From assembly GCA_036001325.1 (NCBI GenBank), contig DASYUK010000369.1, positions 1 through 16,909 on the forward strand: DNA of 16,909 bases. Direction: 5' to 3'. Shown one piece after another: positions 1 through 6,816 of the stretch (position 1 is its first letter; each line of letters starts with the position of its first letter). The notes under the pieces were generated by a model. That model did not search any database. It was not told where the DNA came from and saw nothing but the letters and a program-made list of their open reading frames with translations. Origin of the DNA: DASVHS01 sp036001325. GTDB taxonomy: Bacteria > Acidobacteriota > Thermoanaerobaculia > Gp7-AA8. Made by a program: the position numbers and the translations under genes.

Positions 1-2385
1 CGCAGTCGGTCCGAAAGTCGGTTTGAGAAGAGCGACCGTACTGAGAGGGACGAGCTGCCCCGAGTTCGACCGAACGTAAAGCATCGACAGCGCGGCAGGC
101 GAGGCCTGGAACTCCGGCTGGAGCTCCATGATCACCTGGTAGGTATTGTTCGTGGCATAGATCGTCGAGACCTGGCGCGTTCCATACGCGGAGAACAGCG
201 CGTCTTCGACTTTCATCACGTCGAGTCCGAGCGCCGCGGCCTTCTGCCGGTCGATGTCCACCATGACCGTCGGATTCTTGATCAGCAGGTCTGTCGCCAC
301 GTCGGACAAACCAGCGACCTGCCGCATCTTTTCCAACATCTTCTCCGATGCGGGATAGAGGACGTTCGTGTCGGCGCCGTACATCGTGTACTGATAGCTC
401 GATGACGAGCCGCGGCCACCGATGTTGATCGGCGGGGGAATCTGCAGGTACGCGCGAATGCCGGGAATGCGATTTAACTTCGGACGCAGTTGCGCGACGA
501 TGTCGTCCAGCGAATCCTTGCGCTCGCTCTTCGGCACGGTGCGGATCGAGATGAAGGCGCTGTTGCCTCCACGTCCTCCTCCTCCGGCCCGGGCAAAGAA
601 CGTGGCGACGTTCGGATTAGCGGCGACGATACGCATGGCGGCGAGCTCGTGGCGCATCATGTCCGCGAACGAAATCCCCTGCGCCGCTTCGAGCGTGATC
701 TGGATCTGCCCCTGGTCCTCTTGTGGGATGAATCCCTTCGGCACGATTCGGAACAGCGCGATCGTCGCCACGAGCACGACGAGCGATCCCATCAGAATGG
801 CAAAACGGTTCCGCAGCGCCGCTTTGAGACCGCGCTCGTAGAACGCCAGCATCCCATCGAAGAAACGTTCGGATACGTTGTAGATGCGGCCGTGTCTCTC
901 CCCCTTGTGCGGCCGGAGAAACCGCGCGCTGAGCAGCGGCGTGAGCGAGAGCGAAACAAAACCCGACACGAGAATCGCCGCGCCGATCGTGACCGCGAAT
1001 TCGTGGAAGAGACGTCCGAGAATACCGCCCATGAAGAGGATAGGAATGAAGACAGCGGCGAGCGAGATCGTCATCGACAGAATCGTGAAGCCGATCTCCT
1101 TCGATCCTTTGAACGCCGCCTCGAGCGGCTTCTCGCCCATCTCCATGTGCCGGACGATGTTCTCCAGCATGACGATCGCGTCATCGACGACGAAGCCGAC
1201 CGAGAGCGTCAGCGCCATCAGCGAAAGGTTGTCCAGCGAGTAATCGAGCAGATACATCACGGCGAATGTGCCGATGATGGACATCGGCAACGCCAGGCTC
1301 GGAATCACCGTCGCCGAGACGTTGCGCAGGAACAGGAAGATCACCAGGACGACGAGGCAGAGCGTCAGCAGCAGTGTGAACTTCACATCGGTGACCGAGG
1401 CTCGGATCGAGTCCGCGCGGTCACGATGGATGTCGAGATTGACCGAAGCCGGAAGCTCCTGTCGGAACTTCGGCAGCAGCGCGCGGACGCGATTCGAGAC
1501 CTCGACGGTGTTGGTCCCCGGCTGCTTCTGGACGGCCAGAATCATCGCGCGCTTGTTGATGAACCATGCCGCCGACTGAGTGTCCTCGACGTCATCGATC
1601 ACCTTGCCGAGGTCCTCGAGATGCACGGGAGCGCCGTTGCGATACGCCACAGTGATCGGTCTGTAGTCCTCGGCGCGCAGAAGTTGCCCGGTCGCCTGCA
1701 CGGTGTAATTGAGGTTGGGGCCGTACATGATGCCGGTGGGCAGATTGACGTTGCTGTTGCGGATCGCGTTCACGACCTCATCGAGCCCGATGCCGCGGGT
1801 GGCGAGCTGGCTGGGATCGAGCTGGATGCGCACGGCATATTTCGAGGAGCCGAACACCTGCACCTGAGCGACACCCGGCACGGTGGAGATACGCTGCGCC
1901 ATCATCGTGTCGGCGTATTCATTGAGCTCGTACAGCGGCATCGTGTCGGAGTAGAGAGCGAGGAACAGCACCGGCGTGTCCGCCGGATTCACTTTCCGGT
2001 ACGACGGCGGCGCGGGCATATTCGGCGGAAGCTGGCGCGCCGCGGCAGCGATCGCGGCCTGCACGTCCTGCGCTGCCGCATCGATGTTTCGGCTGAGATT
2101 GAACTGCAGTGTGATCGATGTCGACCCAAGCTGGCTCGAGGAGATCATCGAGTCGAGACCGGCGATCGTCGAGAACTGCCGCTCCAGCGGCGTCGCCACC
2201 GACGAGGCCATCGTCTCCGGGCTCGCCCCAGGCAGTGACGCGCCCACCTGAATCGTGGGGAAGTCGACGTTCGGCAGATCGCTGACCGGCAACTGGCGAT
2301 AGGCCATGACACCGAACAGAAGAATCGCCACCATGACCAGCGTGGTCATGACCGGGCGGCGGATGAAGATGGCGGCGATGTTCAT
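1..2385 (-). CDS. RND-family multidrug efflux transporter (MdtB/AcrB-like inner-membrane pump), C-terminus cut by window edge
   Basis: This is the proton-driven inner-membrane pump of a tripartite exporter, working with the adaptor and TolC-like genes just upstream. My reading of the minus strand gives 795 codons with no stop, and the frame is still open at base 1. The N-terminus MNIAAIFIRRPVMTTLVMVA is the usual RND first membrane segment after a short cytoplasmic lead. A periplasmic loop follows (NVDFPTIQVGASLPGASPET, then AAQDVQAAI). The intramembrane proton-relay motif VGFVVDDAIVMLENI carries the paired aspartates at residues 401-402, equivalent to AcrB D407/D408. Further membrane segments and the start of the second periplasmic loop (PKGFIPQEDQGQIQITLE) come next. 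About 240 residues should be missing compared with a usual length near 1030. ATG at 2385-2383 fits family N-termini, but no Shine-Dalgarno precedes it: the start codon abuts a palindromic repeat. Substrate is not readable from sequence. Confidence 0.95.
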   Translation of the reverse strand, partial: MNIAAIFIRRPVMTTLVMVAILLFGVMAYRQLPVSDLPNVDFPTIQVGASLPGASPETMASSVATPLERQFSTIAGLDSMISSSQLGSTSITLQFNLSRNIDAAAQDVQAAIAAAARQLPPNMPAPPSYRKVNPADTPVLFLALYSDTMPLYELNEYADTMMAQRISTVPGVAQVQVFGSSKYAVRIQLDPSQLATRGIGLDEVVNAIRNSNVNLPTGIMYGPNLNYTVQATGQLLRAEDYRPITVAYRNGAPVHLEDLGKVIDDVEDTQSAAWFINKRAMILAVQKQPGTNTVEVSNRVRALLPKFRQELPASVNLDIHRDRADSIRASVTDVKFTLLLTLCLVVLVIFLFLRNVSATVIPSLALPMSIIGTFAVMYLLDYSLDNLSLMALTLSVGFVVDDAIVMLENIVRHMEMGEKPLEAAFKGSKEIGFTILSMTISLAAVFIPILFMGGILGRLFHEFAVTIGAAILVSGFVSLSLTPLLSARFLRPHKGERHGRIYNVSERFFDGMLAFYERGLKAALRNRFAILMGSLVVLVATIALFRIVPKGFIPQEDQGQIQITLEAAQGISFADMMRHELAAMRIVAANPNVATFFARAGGGGRGGNSAFISIRTVPKSERKDSLDDIVAQLRPKLNRIPGIRAYLQIPPPINIGGRGSSSSYQYTMYGADTNVLYPASEKMLEKMRQVAGLSDVATDLLIKNPTVMVDIDRQKAAALGLDVMKVEDALFSAYGTRQVSTIYATNNTYQVIMELQPEFQASPAALSMLYVRSNSGQLVPLSTVALLKPTFGPTA

Positions 2386-2520
2386 TGGGGTCAGGTCTGT
2401 CCTTCGTCCTTTTTTCTACGACTGGGAGAAAAAAAGTCCTTCCTTGAGGGTCAGCTGCTTCCTTCGCCCATTTCCTCTACAACTGGAAGAAAAAAGGACG
2501 AAGGACAGACCTGACCCCAA
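2385..2520. repeat. Composite palindromic repeat of the GGGGTCAGGTCT family (element 1)
   Basis: The ends 2385-2416 and 2489-2520 are perfect 32-bp inverted repeats beginning TTGGGGTCAGGTCTGTCC. Inside are two diverged direct units with an offset of about 60 bp, starting at 2388 and 2448. Both begin GGGTCAG, contain CCTTCG, and share the core TCTACrACTGG followed by an A-rich run. The element thus looks like two tandem copies, with the outer arms kept identical. It fills almost the whole gap between the adaptor stop and the pump start and could fold into a long mRNA hairpin. A related 74-bp element lies at 11977-12050. Ends of this kind are non-coding and resemble REP/MITE-type sequences mobilised in trans. 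No transposase is in the window, so the mobilising enzyme is unknown. Confidence 0.85.
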
Positions 2521-2538
2521 CCTTTCACCAACCTTTCA
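2517..2538 (-). repeat. Tandem 11-bp duplication (TGAAAGGTTGG x2) at the border of element 1
   Basis: Read on the minus strand, TGAAAGGTTGG occurs twice in direct succession (2538-2528 and 2527-2517) and runs straight into GGTCAGG of element 1. The first TGA is the stop codon of the adaptor gene. The same arrangement, with TGATCCGTTGG, borders element 2 at 11958-11979. AAAGG here may be the remains of the pump gene's own Shine-Dalgarno sequence, now about 135 bp from the ATG (inference). Confidence 0.85.
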
Positions 2539-3615
2539 TAACGACTGCTTGATCTCCACCTTGCTCTTCGGCGTCAACCTCAATTGTCCATCAGTCACGA
2601 CCGTCTCGCCGGCGGCGACGCCGCGATCGATGATCACCTGCTGCTCGATCTGCTGGGCCACCTGCACTGGCCGCATCTCGACACCATTGTCGCTCTTCAC
2701 GACGTAGACAAACTGTCCGCGCTGTCCATTCTGCACGGCTTGAGCCGGAACGACGACGGCGTTCGGGCGCTCGGAAAGCGTGACCGCAACGTTGACGAAC
2801 TGTCCTGGCCAGAGCGACCGATTGTCGTTCGCGAAGGTAGCCTTGAGCATGATCGTGCCGGTGGTCGGATCGACGGCGTTGTCGACGAACGTCAGCTTGC
2901 CTGTCGCCTGTGCGGCGCTGCCCTGCGGCGCGGAGATCACGGGAACGTTGATCAAACCTGTCGCCCGCAGTCTGCCGAGGTCGCGCTCGGGGACGGCGAA
3001 TTGAACGTTGATGGGATGCACCTGATTAATGACGACGAGCGGCGTCGTGTCGTTGGCACGGACGATGTTGCCGGCGTGCACCTGAAGGGAACCGGTCTTG
3101 CCATCGAGCGGCGCGCGAATTTCGCAGTAGGCGAGTTGCAGGCGCGCGTTCTCGACCGCCGCCCGATCCGCCGCCACCACCGCCCGCGCCCCCTCGGCGC
3201 CGGAGCTGATCTTGTCGTACTCCTCGCGCGTGACGTAGTCCTTCTTCACCAGATCCGCGTAGCGCGCGCGCTCCGACTCGGCGTTGCGCAACTGCGCTTC
3301 ATCGCGCGCGAGGTTGGCCCGCGCCTGCGCGAGCTCGGACTGGTAGGGACGCGGATCGATCGTGAAGAGCATCTGACCGCGACGGACCTCGTCGCCTTCG
3401 CGGAACCAGACGCGCGTGAGCTGTCCGCCGGCGAGCGCGCGGACGGCGACGGTCTGCAACGGCTGAACCGTGCCGATGGCGCGGAGCTGCACCGGCATGT
3501 TCTTCTGCTCGGCAGTGGCCACGGTGACCGGAACACGCTCCTCGGGCGGTTTGCCTTTCTTTCCGCCACAGGCGGCGAGGAGAGCGAGCGTCAGGATGAA
3601 GATTCGTTTCGTCAT
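2536..3615 (-). CDS. RND efflux periplasmic adaptor lipoprotein (HlyD/MdtA-like membrane fusion protein)
   Basis: This protein bridges the inner-membrane pump and the outer-membrane channel in the periplasm. It has 359 aa, normal for the family. The N-terminus MTKRIFILTLALLAAC is a lipoprotein signal with a LAAC lipobox (Cys16), so the mature protein is probably anchored to the inner membrane. The order is the classic one: first half of the lipoyl domain (ALAGGQLTRVWFREGDEVRR, about residues 60-80), alpha-helical hairpin with coiled-coil character (YQSELAQARANLARDEAQLR to AAVENARLQLAY), second lipoyl half (CEIRAPLDGKTG), then beta-barrel and membrane-proximal domains (NVQFAVPE, FVDNAVDPTTGTIMLKATF, LWPGQFVNVAV, VVPAQAV). 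The start codon overlaps the stop of the upstream TolC-like gene as ATGA, implying translational coupling. Its own stop lies at the duplicated border of element 1. Confidence 0.95.
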   Translation of the reverse strand: MTKRIFILTLALLAACGGKKGKPPEERVPVTVATAEQKNMPVQLRAIGTVQPLQTVAVRALAGGQLTRVWFREGDEVRRGQMLFTIDPRPYQSELAQARANLARDEAQLRNAESERARYADLVKKDYVTREEYDKISSGAEGARAVVAADRAAVENARLQLAYCEIRAPLDGKTGSLQVHAGNIVRANDTTPLVVINQVHPINVQFAVPERDLGRLRATGLINVPVISAPQGSAAQATGKLTFVDNAVDPTTGTIMLKATFANDNRSLWPGQFVNVAVTLSERPNAVVVPAQAVQNGQRGQFVYVVKSDNGVEMRPVQVAQQIEQQVIIDRGVAAGETVVTDGQLRLTPKSKVEIKQSL

Positions 3616-5003
3616 TTCAGTCGTTCGAGTGTGCCGGTGTCGTGCGCGAGCTGCGCAACGGAGAGGAACCAGTCGGTGCGCGCCTGCACTTCCTGAGCGC
3701 GTGCATTTTCCAGCGCCGACTCAGCCGTGAGAACGTCGAGGATACTCCCGACGCCGGATCGATAACGACCCGTGGCCACCTCGGCCGACTGCTGAGCGCT
3801 GTTGAGCAGATCGCGCGCCGTGGTCAGCCGCTGCGTCGCCGTCTGCAGTGAGAAGTAGCTCGTCCAGACCTGGAGATTGACTCGCTGTTCGAGAGCGCGA
3901 ATGTCTTCGCGTGCAACCTGCGCTTCGAGCTCGGCCTCACGGATGTCGTACGTGTTGCGGAAGCCTGTGAAGAGCGGCCAGCGCAATGCGATCGATGCGG
4001 AATAGGGTTTCGTCGACGAACCGCCGCCGAACCACGTCACACCGGTACTGCCGGCGAGCCCGATCGTCGGCAGGCCCTGCGCACGCACTTCGCGGATCCG
4101 CGCTCGCGCGCGATCGGCATTCGCGCGAACGGCGGCGAGATCAGGGCGCTCGGTGATCGCGCGCGCGATCAGCGCATCGACAGCCTCGGTCACTTCGCGT
4201 GCGGGAACTTCGAGCGGCAGTTCGCCAAAATCGAATCGCGCTGTGGCCGGCAATCCCATCGTCGTGGCCAGCAAACCTTCGATCGTCCGCAGATTCCCTT
4301 CGATCGTCTCGCGCGTGAGCTGCGCCTGCGACAACGCCGTGCGCGCCTGAAGCACATCGGCGACCGTCGCCACTCCAGCGCGATGCCGCGCATCAGCGGC
4401 GTCGAGCGACGTCTTGCGCTCCTTGATCGTGGCATCCTGCGCGGCGAGCAACGCACGCGCGTCGAGATAGCTGTAATAGGCCTGCTCCGTTTGCAGGATG
4501 ACGTCCTGGATGGACTGGTTGTGAACGAAGTTGGCGGCGATGAGTCCCTGCCGCGCTTGTTCGACCTGCGCTTCGCGTCCACCGAAATCGAAGAGCAGAT
4601 ACGTGAGCGCGAGCGAGGGTCCGTATGTCGTCTGCTGAAACGCCGTGCGGCCGCCTTGCGCTGTGCCTCGCGAGCGCGTGATCGACGCGTTGACGTCGAC
4701 CTCCGGCAGATAGGCCGATTCACGACTGCCGAGCGCTGCCTCCGCTGCGCGCGCCTCGAGCCAGGCGATGCGCGTCGTCGTATTGTTCGAGAGAGCGATG
4801 TCGACGACCTGCGCGAGCGTGATCGGCATTCCCGGCGTGAAGTTCGCGGGGAGGACGAGATCCTTTGCTCTCTGCGGCGTCGCGTCGGGAATCGCATTCG
4901 CAGGCGGCGTCCACAGGGTCGCCGGCGATTGCGATGTACCTACACTGCGATGCATCGATGCGCAGCTGGTCAGCAATGCGATGAGGACCGCGAGACGTCT
5001 CAC
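3612..5003 (-). CDS. TolC-family outer-membrane efflux lipoprotein
   Basis: This is the outer-membrane channel subunit of the exporter, with two OEP-type repeats. I chose the GTG at 5003-5001. It overlaps the tetR stop as GTGA, is preceded by AGAGGA, and gives a 463-aa protein with a short lipoprotein signal (VRRLAVLIALLTSC, Cys14), as in many NodT/OprM-type channels. The same frame stays open far upstream, but there it only shadows tetR. First repeat: ITLAQVVDIALSNN, then VDVNASITRSRG and a long helix pair (EQARQGLIAANFVHNQSIQ to VADVLQARTALSQAQLTRET). Second repeat: DALIARAITERPDLAAVRAN, IALRWPLFTGFRNTYDI, and the closing helices ending DVLTAESALENARAQEVQAR. The outer-membrane channel gene sits in the operon itself, so no unlinked TolC need be assumed. 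Confidence 0.93.
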   Translation of the reverse strand: MRRLAVLIALLTSCASMHRSVGTSQSPATLWTPPANAIPDATPQRAKDLVLPANFTPGMPITLAQVVDIALSNNTTTRIAWLEARAAEAALGSRESAYLPEVDVNASITRSRGTAQGGRTAFQQTTYGPSLALTYLLFDFGGREAQVEQARQGLIAANFVHNQSIQDVILQTEQAYYSYLDARALLAAQDATIKERKTSLDAADARHRAGVATVADVLQARTALSQAQLTRETIEGNLRTIEGLLATTMGLPATARFDFGELPLEVPAREVTEAVDALIARAITERPDLAAVRANADRARARIREVRAQGLPTIGLAGSTGVTWFGGGSSTKPYSASIALRWPLFTGFRNTYDIREAELEAQVAREDIRALEQRVNLQVWTSYFSLQTATQRLTTARDLLNSAQQSAEVATGRYRSGVGSILDVLTAESALENARAQEVQARTDWFLSVAQLAHDTGTLERLK

Positions 5004-5599
5004 TTCTTCGTCCTCTTCAACCCACGGACAAACAGATCGGAAATGAGCTGCGCATCGTCCTCCACCGGCCGCGGCGTATCGGTCAGGAGCCGCTGATTCA
5101 TGATGGCCATATTCGAGTCGATGAACATCGCCGCGACGCTGCGCGCTTCGACGTCGCGGAAGATACCTTTCCTGATGCCGTCGCGGATCACGCGCGTTGT
5201 GCCATCGACGAGATGGCGGTAGCGATCGGCCTGATAACGGCTGCTCCACACGCGCGTGACCTCGCGCTCGTACAGGAGGATGCGAAAGAGATCGCGGTGC
5301 TCGTCGAAATAGCTGAGGTAGCGTAGCGAGTACGTGTGCAGTTTGCGGTCGGGCGGGACGTCGCTGCGGAAGATCTCCTCCATCTTCGCCACCATGGGGT
5401 CGAGTGACGAGTTCTTGACGTCGTCGAGCAGCTCCTGCTTGTCGCGATAGTGGAGGTAGATGGTGCCCTTGGCGATCCCCGCTTCCTGCGCGACGCGGTC
5501 CATCGTCACGCTGGCCAGGCCCTCGCGGCACATCAGTTGGATGACGGCCTGCTGAATGCCCTGTCGCTTGAAGGATTGCCAGAGTTGACGCGCCGCCAT
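5000..5599 (-). CDS. TetR/AcrR-family transcriptional repressor of the efflux operon
   Basis: A 199-aa protein with an N-terminal TetR helix-turn-helix: GLASVTMDRVAQEAGIAKGT followed by IYLHYRDKQELLDDV, about residues 27-65. The C-terminal ligand domain resembles TetR_C-type regulators of RND pumps (FDEHRDLFRILLYEREVTRV, then VRDGIRKGIFRDVEARSVAA-like helices). It is the first gene of the run tetR-tolC-adaptor-pump, and its stop overlaps the start of the TolC-like gene. It most likely represses its own operon until an inducer binds. A palindrome covering the start codon (5599-5612) is the probable operator. Assignment to the family is firm; ligand and targets are inferred from position. Confidence 0.93.
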   Translation of the reverse strand: MAARQLWQSFKRQGIQQAVIQLMCREGLASVTMDRVAQEAGIAKGTIYLHYRDKQELLDDVKNSSLDPMVAKMEEIFRSDVPPDRKLHTYSLRYLSYFDEHRDLFRILLYEREVTRVWSSRYQADRYRHLVDGTTRVIRDGIRKGIFRDVEARSVAAMFIDSNMAIMNQRLLTDTPRPVEDDAQLISDLFVRGLKRTKK

Positions 5600-5612
5600 G
5601 ACTGCTCAGTCA
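5599..5612. promoter_or_regulatory. Probable TetR operator over the tetR start codon
   Basis: TGACTGCTCAGTCA is a palindrome with 6-bp arms and a 2-bp centre. It includes the last base of the tetR ATG and the 13 bases before it. A related shorter sequence, TTGACCCAGTC on the minus strand (about 5624-5634), lies just upstream, with a TATAAA-like box between the two. TetR-family repressors bind palindromes of about this size near their own promoters, so autoregulation is the natural reading. Binding is inferred. Confidence 0.5.
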
Positions 5613-5659
5613 ACTTTTTATACGACTGGGTCAATCCAGGCAACGGTTACAAACGTGTG

Positions 5660-5720
5660 ACCCCTCTCCCATCGGGAGAGGGTGGCCCCTGAGCGAAGTC
5701 GAAGGGGCCGGGTGAGGGGT
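5660..5720. repeat. REP-like palindromic repeat downstream of corA (unit 1)
   Basis: CCCTCTCCC (5662-5670), loop ATC, GGGAGAGGG (5674-5682) forms a perfect 9-bp stem. GGCCCCT (5684-5690) pairs with AGGGGCC (5703-5709). The sequence continues into GGGTGAGGGG, which is complementary to the CCCCTCATCC of the next unit at about 5739-5748. There is no T-tract, so it does not look like an intrinsic terminator. It fills most of the gap between corA and the tetR promoter. Confidence 0.75.
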
Positions 5721-5725
5721 GTGCC

Positions 5726-6763
5726 TTATAGCCGCGTGCCCCTCATCCGCCGCTGCGCGGCACCTTCTCCCGGCGGGAGAAGGTTGTGCCGTCCGATCCA
5801 TCGTTTCTTCCGGAACCACAGCAGCAGTGTCGCAGTGGTGAGCCCCATCAGCCCGATCGCGAACGGATAGCCGAGCAGCCAGTGCAGCTCCGGCATGTGC
5901 TGAAAGTTCATGCCGTAGATGCCGGCAACCACGGTCATCGGCAGCATGATCGAGGCGAAGATCGTGAGCACCTTCATGATCTCGTTGGTGCGATTGGCGA
6001 TGACGGAGAGGTAAGCCTCCATCGTCCCGGCCATCATGTCGCGCTCGACGTCGATGTTCTCGCTGATGCGGAACATGTGGTCGTAGACGTCGCGGAAGTA
6101 GATGAGGTGCTGCTTCTGCACGAACTGCGCGTCGCCGCGCGAGATCTGATTGAGCAGCTCGCGTTGCGGCAACGACTGGCGGCGCAGGATGTTGACGTCG
6201 CGCTTGAGATGCAACAGCTCATCGAGATGCTGGGGTTGCGCGTCCTTGAAAATGGTGTCCTGCAGCGTATCGACGCTCTCCTCGATCTTGTCGAGCAGCG
6301 GGAAATGAGCGTCAACCATTTGATCGACGATCGAGTAGAGGAGGAAGTCGGTGCCGTTCGCCAGAATCCGGCGATCGCTCGGCAGCCGGTTGCACACGTC
6401 GTCGACCGCGCGCATCTCTTCGCGATGAACGGTGAAGAGAAAATCGCGGCCGAGAAACGCGGCCATCTTGTAGGTCTGGGAGCCATGCTCGCTGAGGTCG
6501 ACGTCGACTGCGCGAAAGATGAAGAAGTCGTAATTGGCGAAGGGATCGTATTTCGGCAGTGTGTTCGCCGAGAGCGCATCCTCCGCGGCCAGCTCATGGA
6601 AGCCGAAGCGCGTCTCCAAGAGGGGCTCGAGCTCTTCGTGCCGCGGGTCCTGGATATCGACCCACATTCGCACGCCGCTGTTTGCGCGCCACTGATCGAT
6701 GAGCTCCTTTCCGCCCTGGCGGAGGTTGTCGCCCTGGAGGAGAGTGACGCGGTGGATGGTCAT
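5726..6763 (-). CDS. corA: CorA-family Mg2+/divalent cation transporter
   Basis: A 345-aa inner-membrane channel for Mg2+ (possibly Co2+/Ni2+). The order is typical: soluble N-terminal alpha/beta domain (VRMWVDIQDPRHEELEPLLE; FLFTVHREEMRAVDDV), long stalk helix (about 150-265, DTIFKDAQPQHLDELLHLKR), first membrane helix ending in the signature YGMNF (GMN at 284-286), a short periplasmic loop with acidic PELHW, and a second membrane helix (about 297-316). A basic tail, WFRKKRWIGRH, normally ends the family. Here 19 more residues (NLLPPGEGAAQRRMRGTRL) are encoded by a palindromic repeat that also supplies the TAA stop. The 5' side is equally unusual: the sequence GGGAGAAGGC just before the ATG is the arm of another hairpin and acts as Shine-Dalgarno. 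The gene is probably transcribed separately from the efflux operon. Confidence 0.95.
   Translation of the reverse strand: MTIHRVTLLQGDNLRQGGKELIDQWRANSGVRMWVDIQDPRHEELEPLLETRFGFHELAAEDALSANTLPKYDPFANYDFFIFRAVDVDLSEHGSQTYKMAAFLGRDFLFTVHREEMRAVDDVCNRLPSDRRILANGTDFLLYSIVDQMVDAHFPLLDKIEESVDTLQDTIFKDAQPQHLDELLHLKRDVNILRRQSLPQRELLNQISRGDAQFVQKQHLIYFRDVYDHMFRISENIDVERDMMAGTMEAYLSVIANRTNEIMKVLTIFASIMLPMTVVAGIYGMNFQHMPELHWLLGYPFAIGLMGLTTATLLLWFRKKRWIGRHNLLPPGEGAAQRRMRGTRL
5738..5790. repeat. REP-like palindromic repeat overlapping the 3' end of corA (unit 2)
   Basis: ACCTTCTCCC (5762-5771), loop GGC, GGGAGAAGGT (5775-5784) forms a perfect 10-bp stem. It is flanked by CCCCTCATCCGCC and a GC-rich CCGCTGCGCGG palindrome. 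It lies wholly inside the corA reading frame and encodes the tail after the last membrane helix. The hairpin core (CTTCTCCCgc / gcGGGAGAAG) is shared with the copy at the other end of corA. Confidence 0.75.
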
Positions 6764-6790
6764 GCCTTCTCCCGCAAGCGGGAGAGGGCG
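6764..6790. repeat. REP-like hairpin immediately upstream of corA (unit 3)
   Basis: TCTCCCGC (6768-6775), loop AA, GCGGGAGA (6778-6785), starting one base after the corA ATG. On the corA strand the distal arm reads GCGGGAGAAGGC then ATG, so the repeat contributes the ribosome-binding sequence. A hairpin here could also modulate initiation. Beyond it, 6795-6812 holds a small TTCAACA tandem, then the stop of the subtilase gene. Confidence 0.7.
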
Positions 6791-6816
6791 CTGCTTTCAA
6801 CATTCAACATTCCAGA

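Noticed and set aside
490..2238. 582-codon open frame on the plus strand, rich in Arg, Asp, His and Glu
   Set aside because: It is antisense to the RND pump, whose frame is continuous and carries clear family motifs. The charged, low-complexity composition is what GC-rich codon bias produces on the opposite strand.
2385..2520. Element 1 considered as an insertion-sequence remnant or attenuator of phage type
   Set aside because: No transposase fragment fits in 136 bp, and a sibling at 11977-12050 shows the same ends, so a small non-autonomous palindromic family is the simpler reading.
5003..5531. Upstream extension of the TolC-like frame into tetR (would give 639 aa)
   Set aside because: The extension only shadows tetR in another frame. 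The GTG at 5003 begins a lipoprotein signal and overlaps the tetR stop as in coupled genes.
5662..5709. Hairpins downstream of corA considered as an intrinsic terminator
   Set aside because: Stable stems but no following T-tract on either strand, and the same hairpin occurs upstream of and within corA, so repeat identity explains it better.
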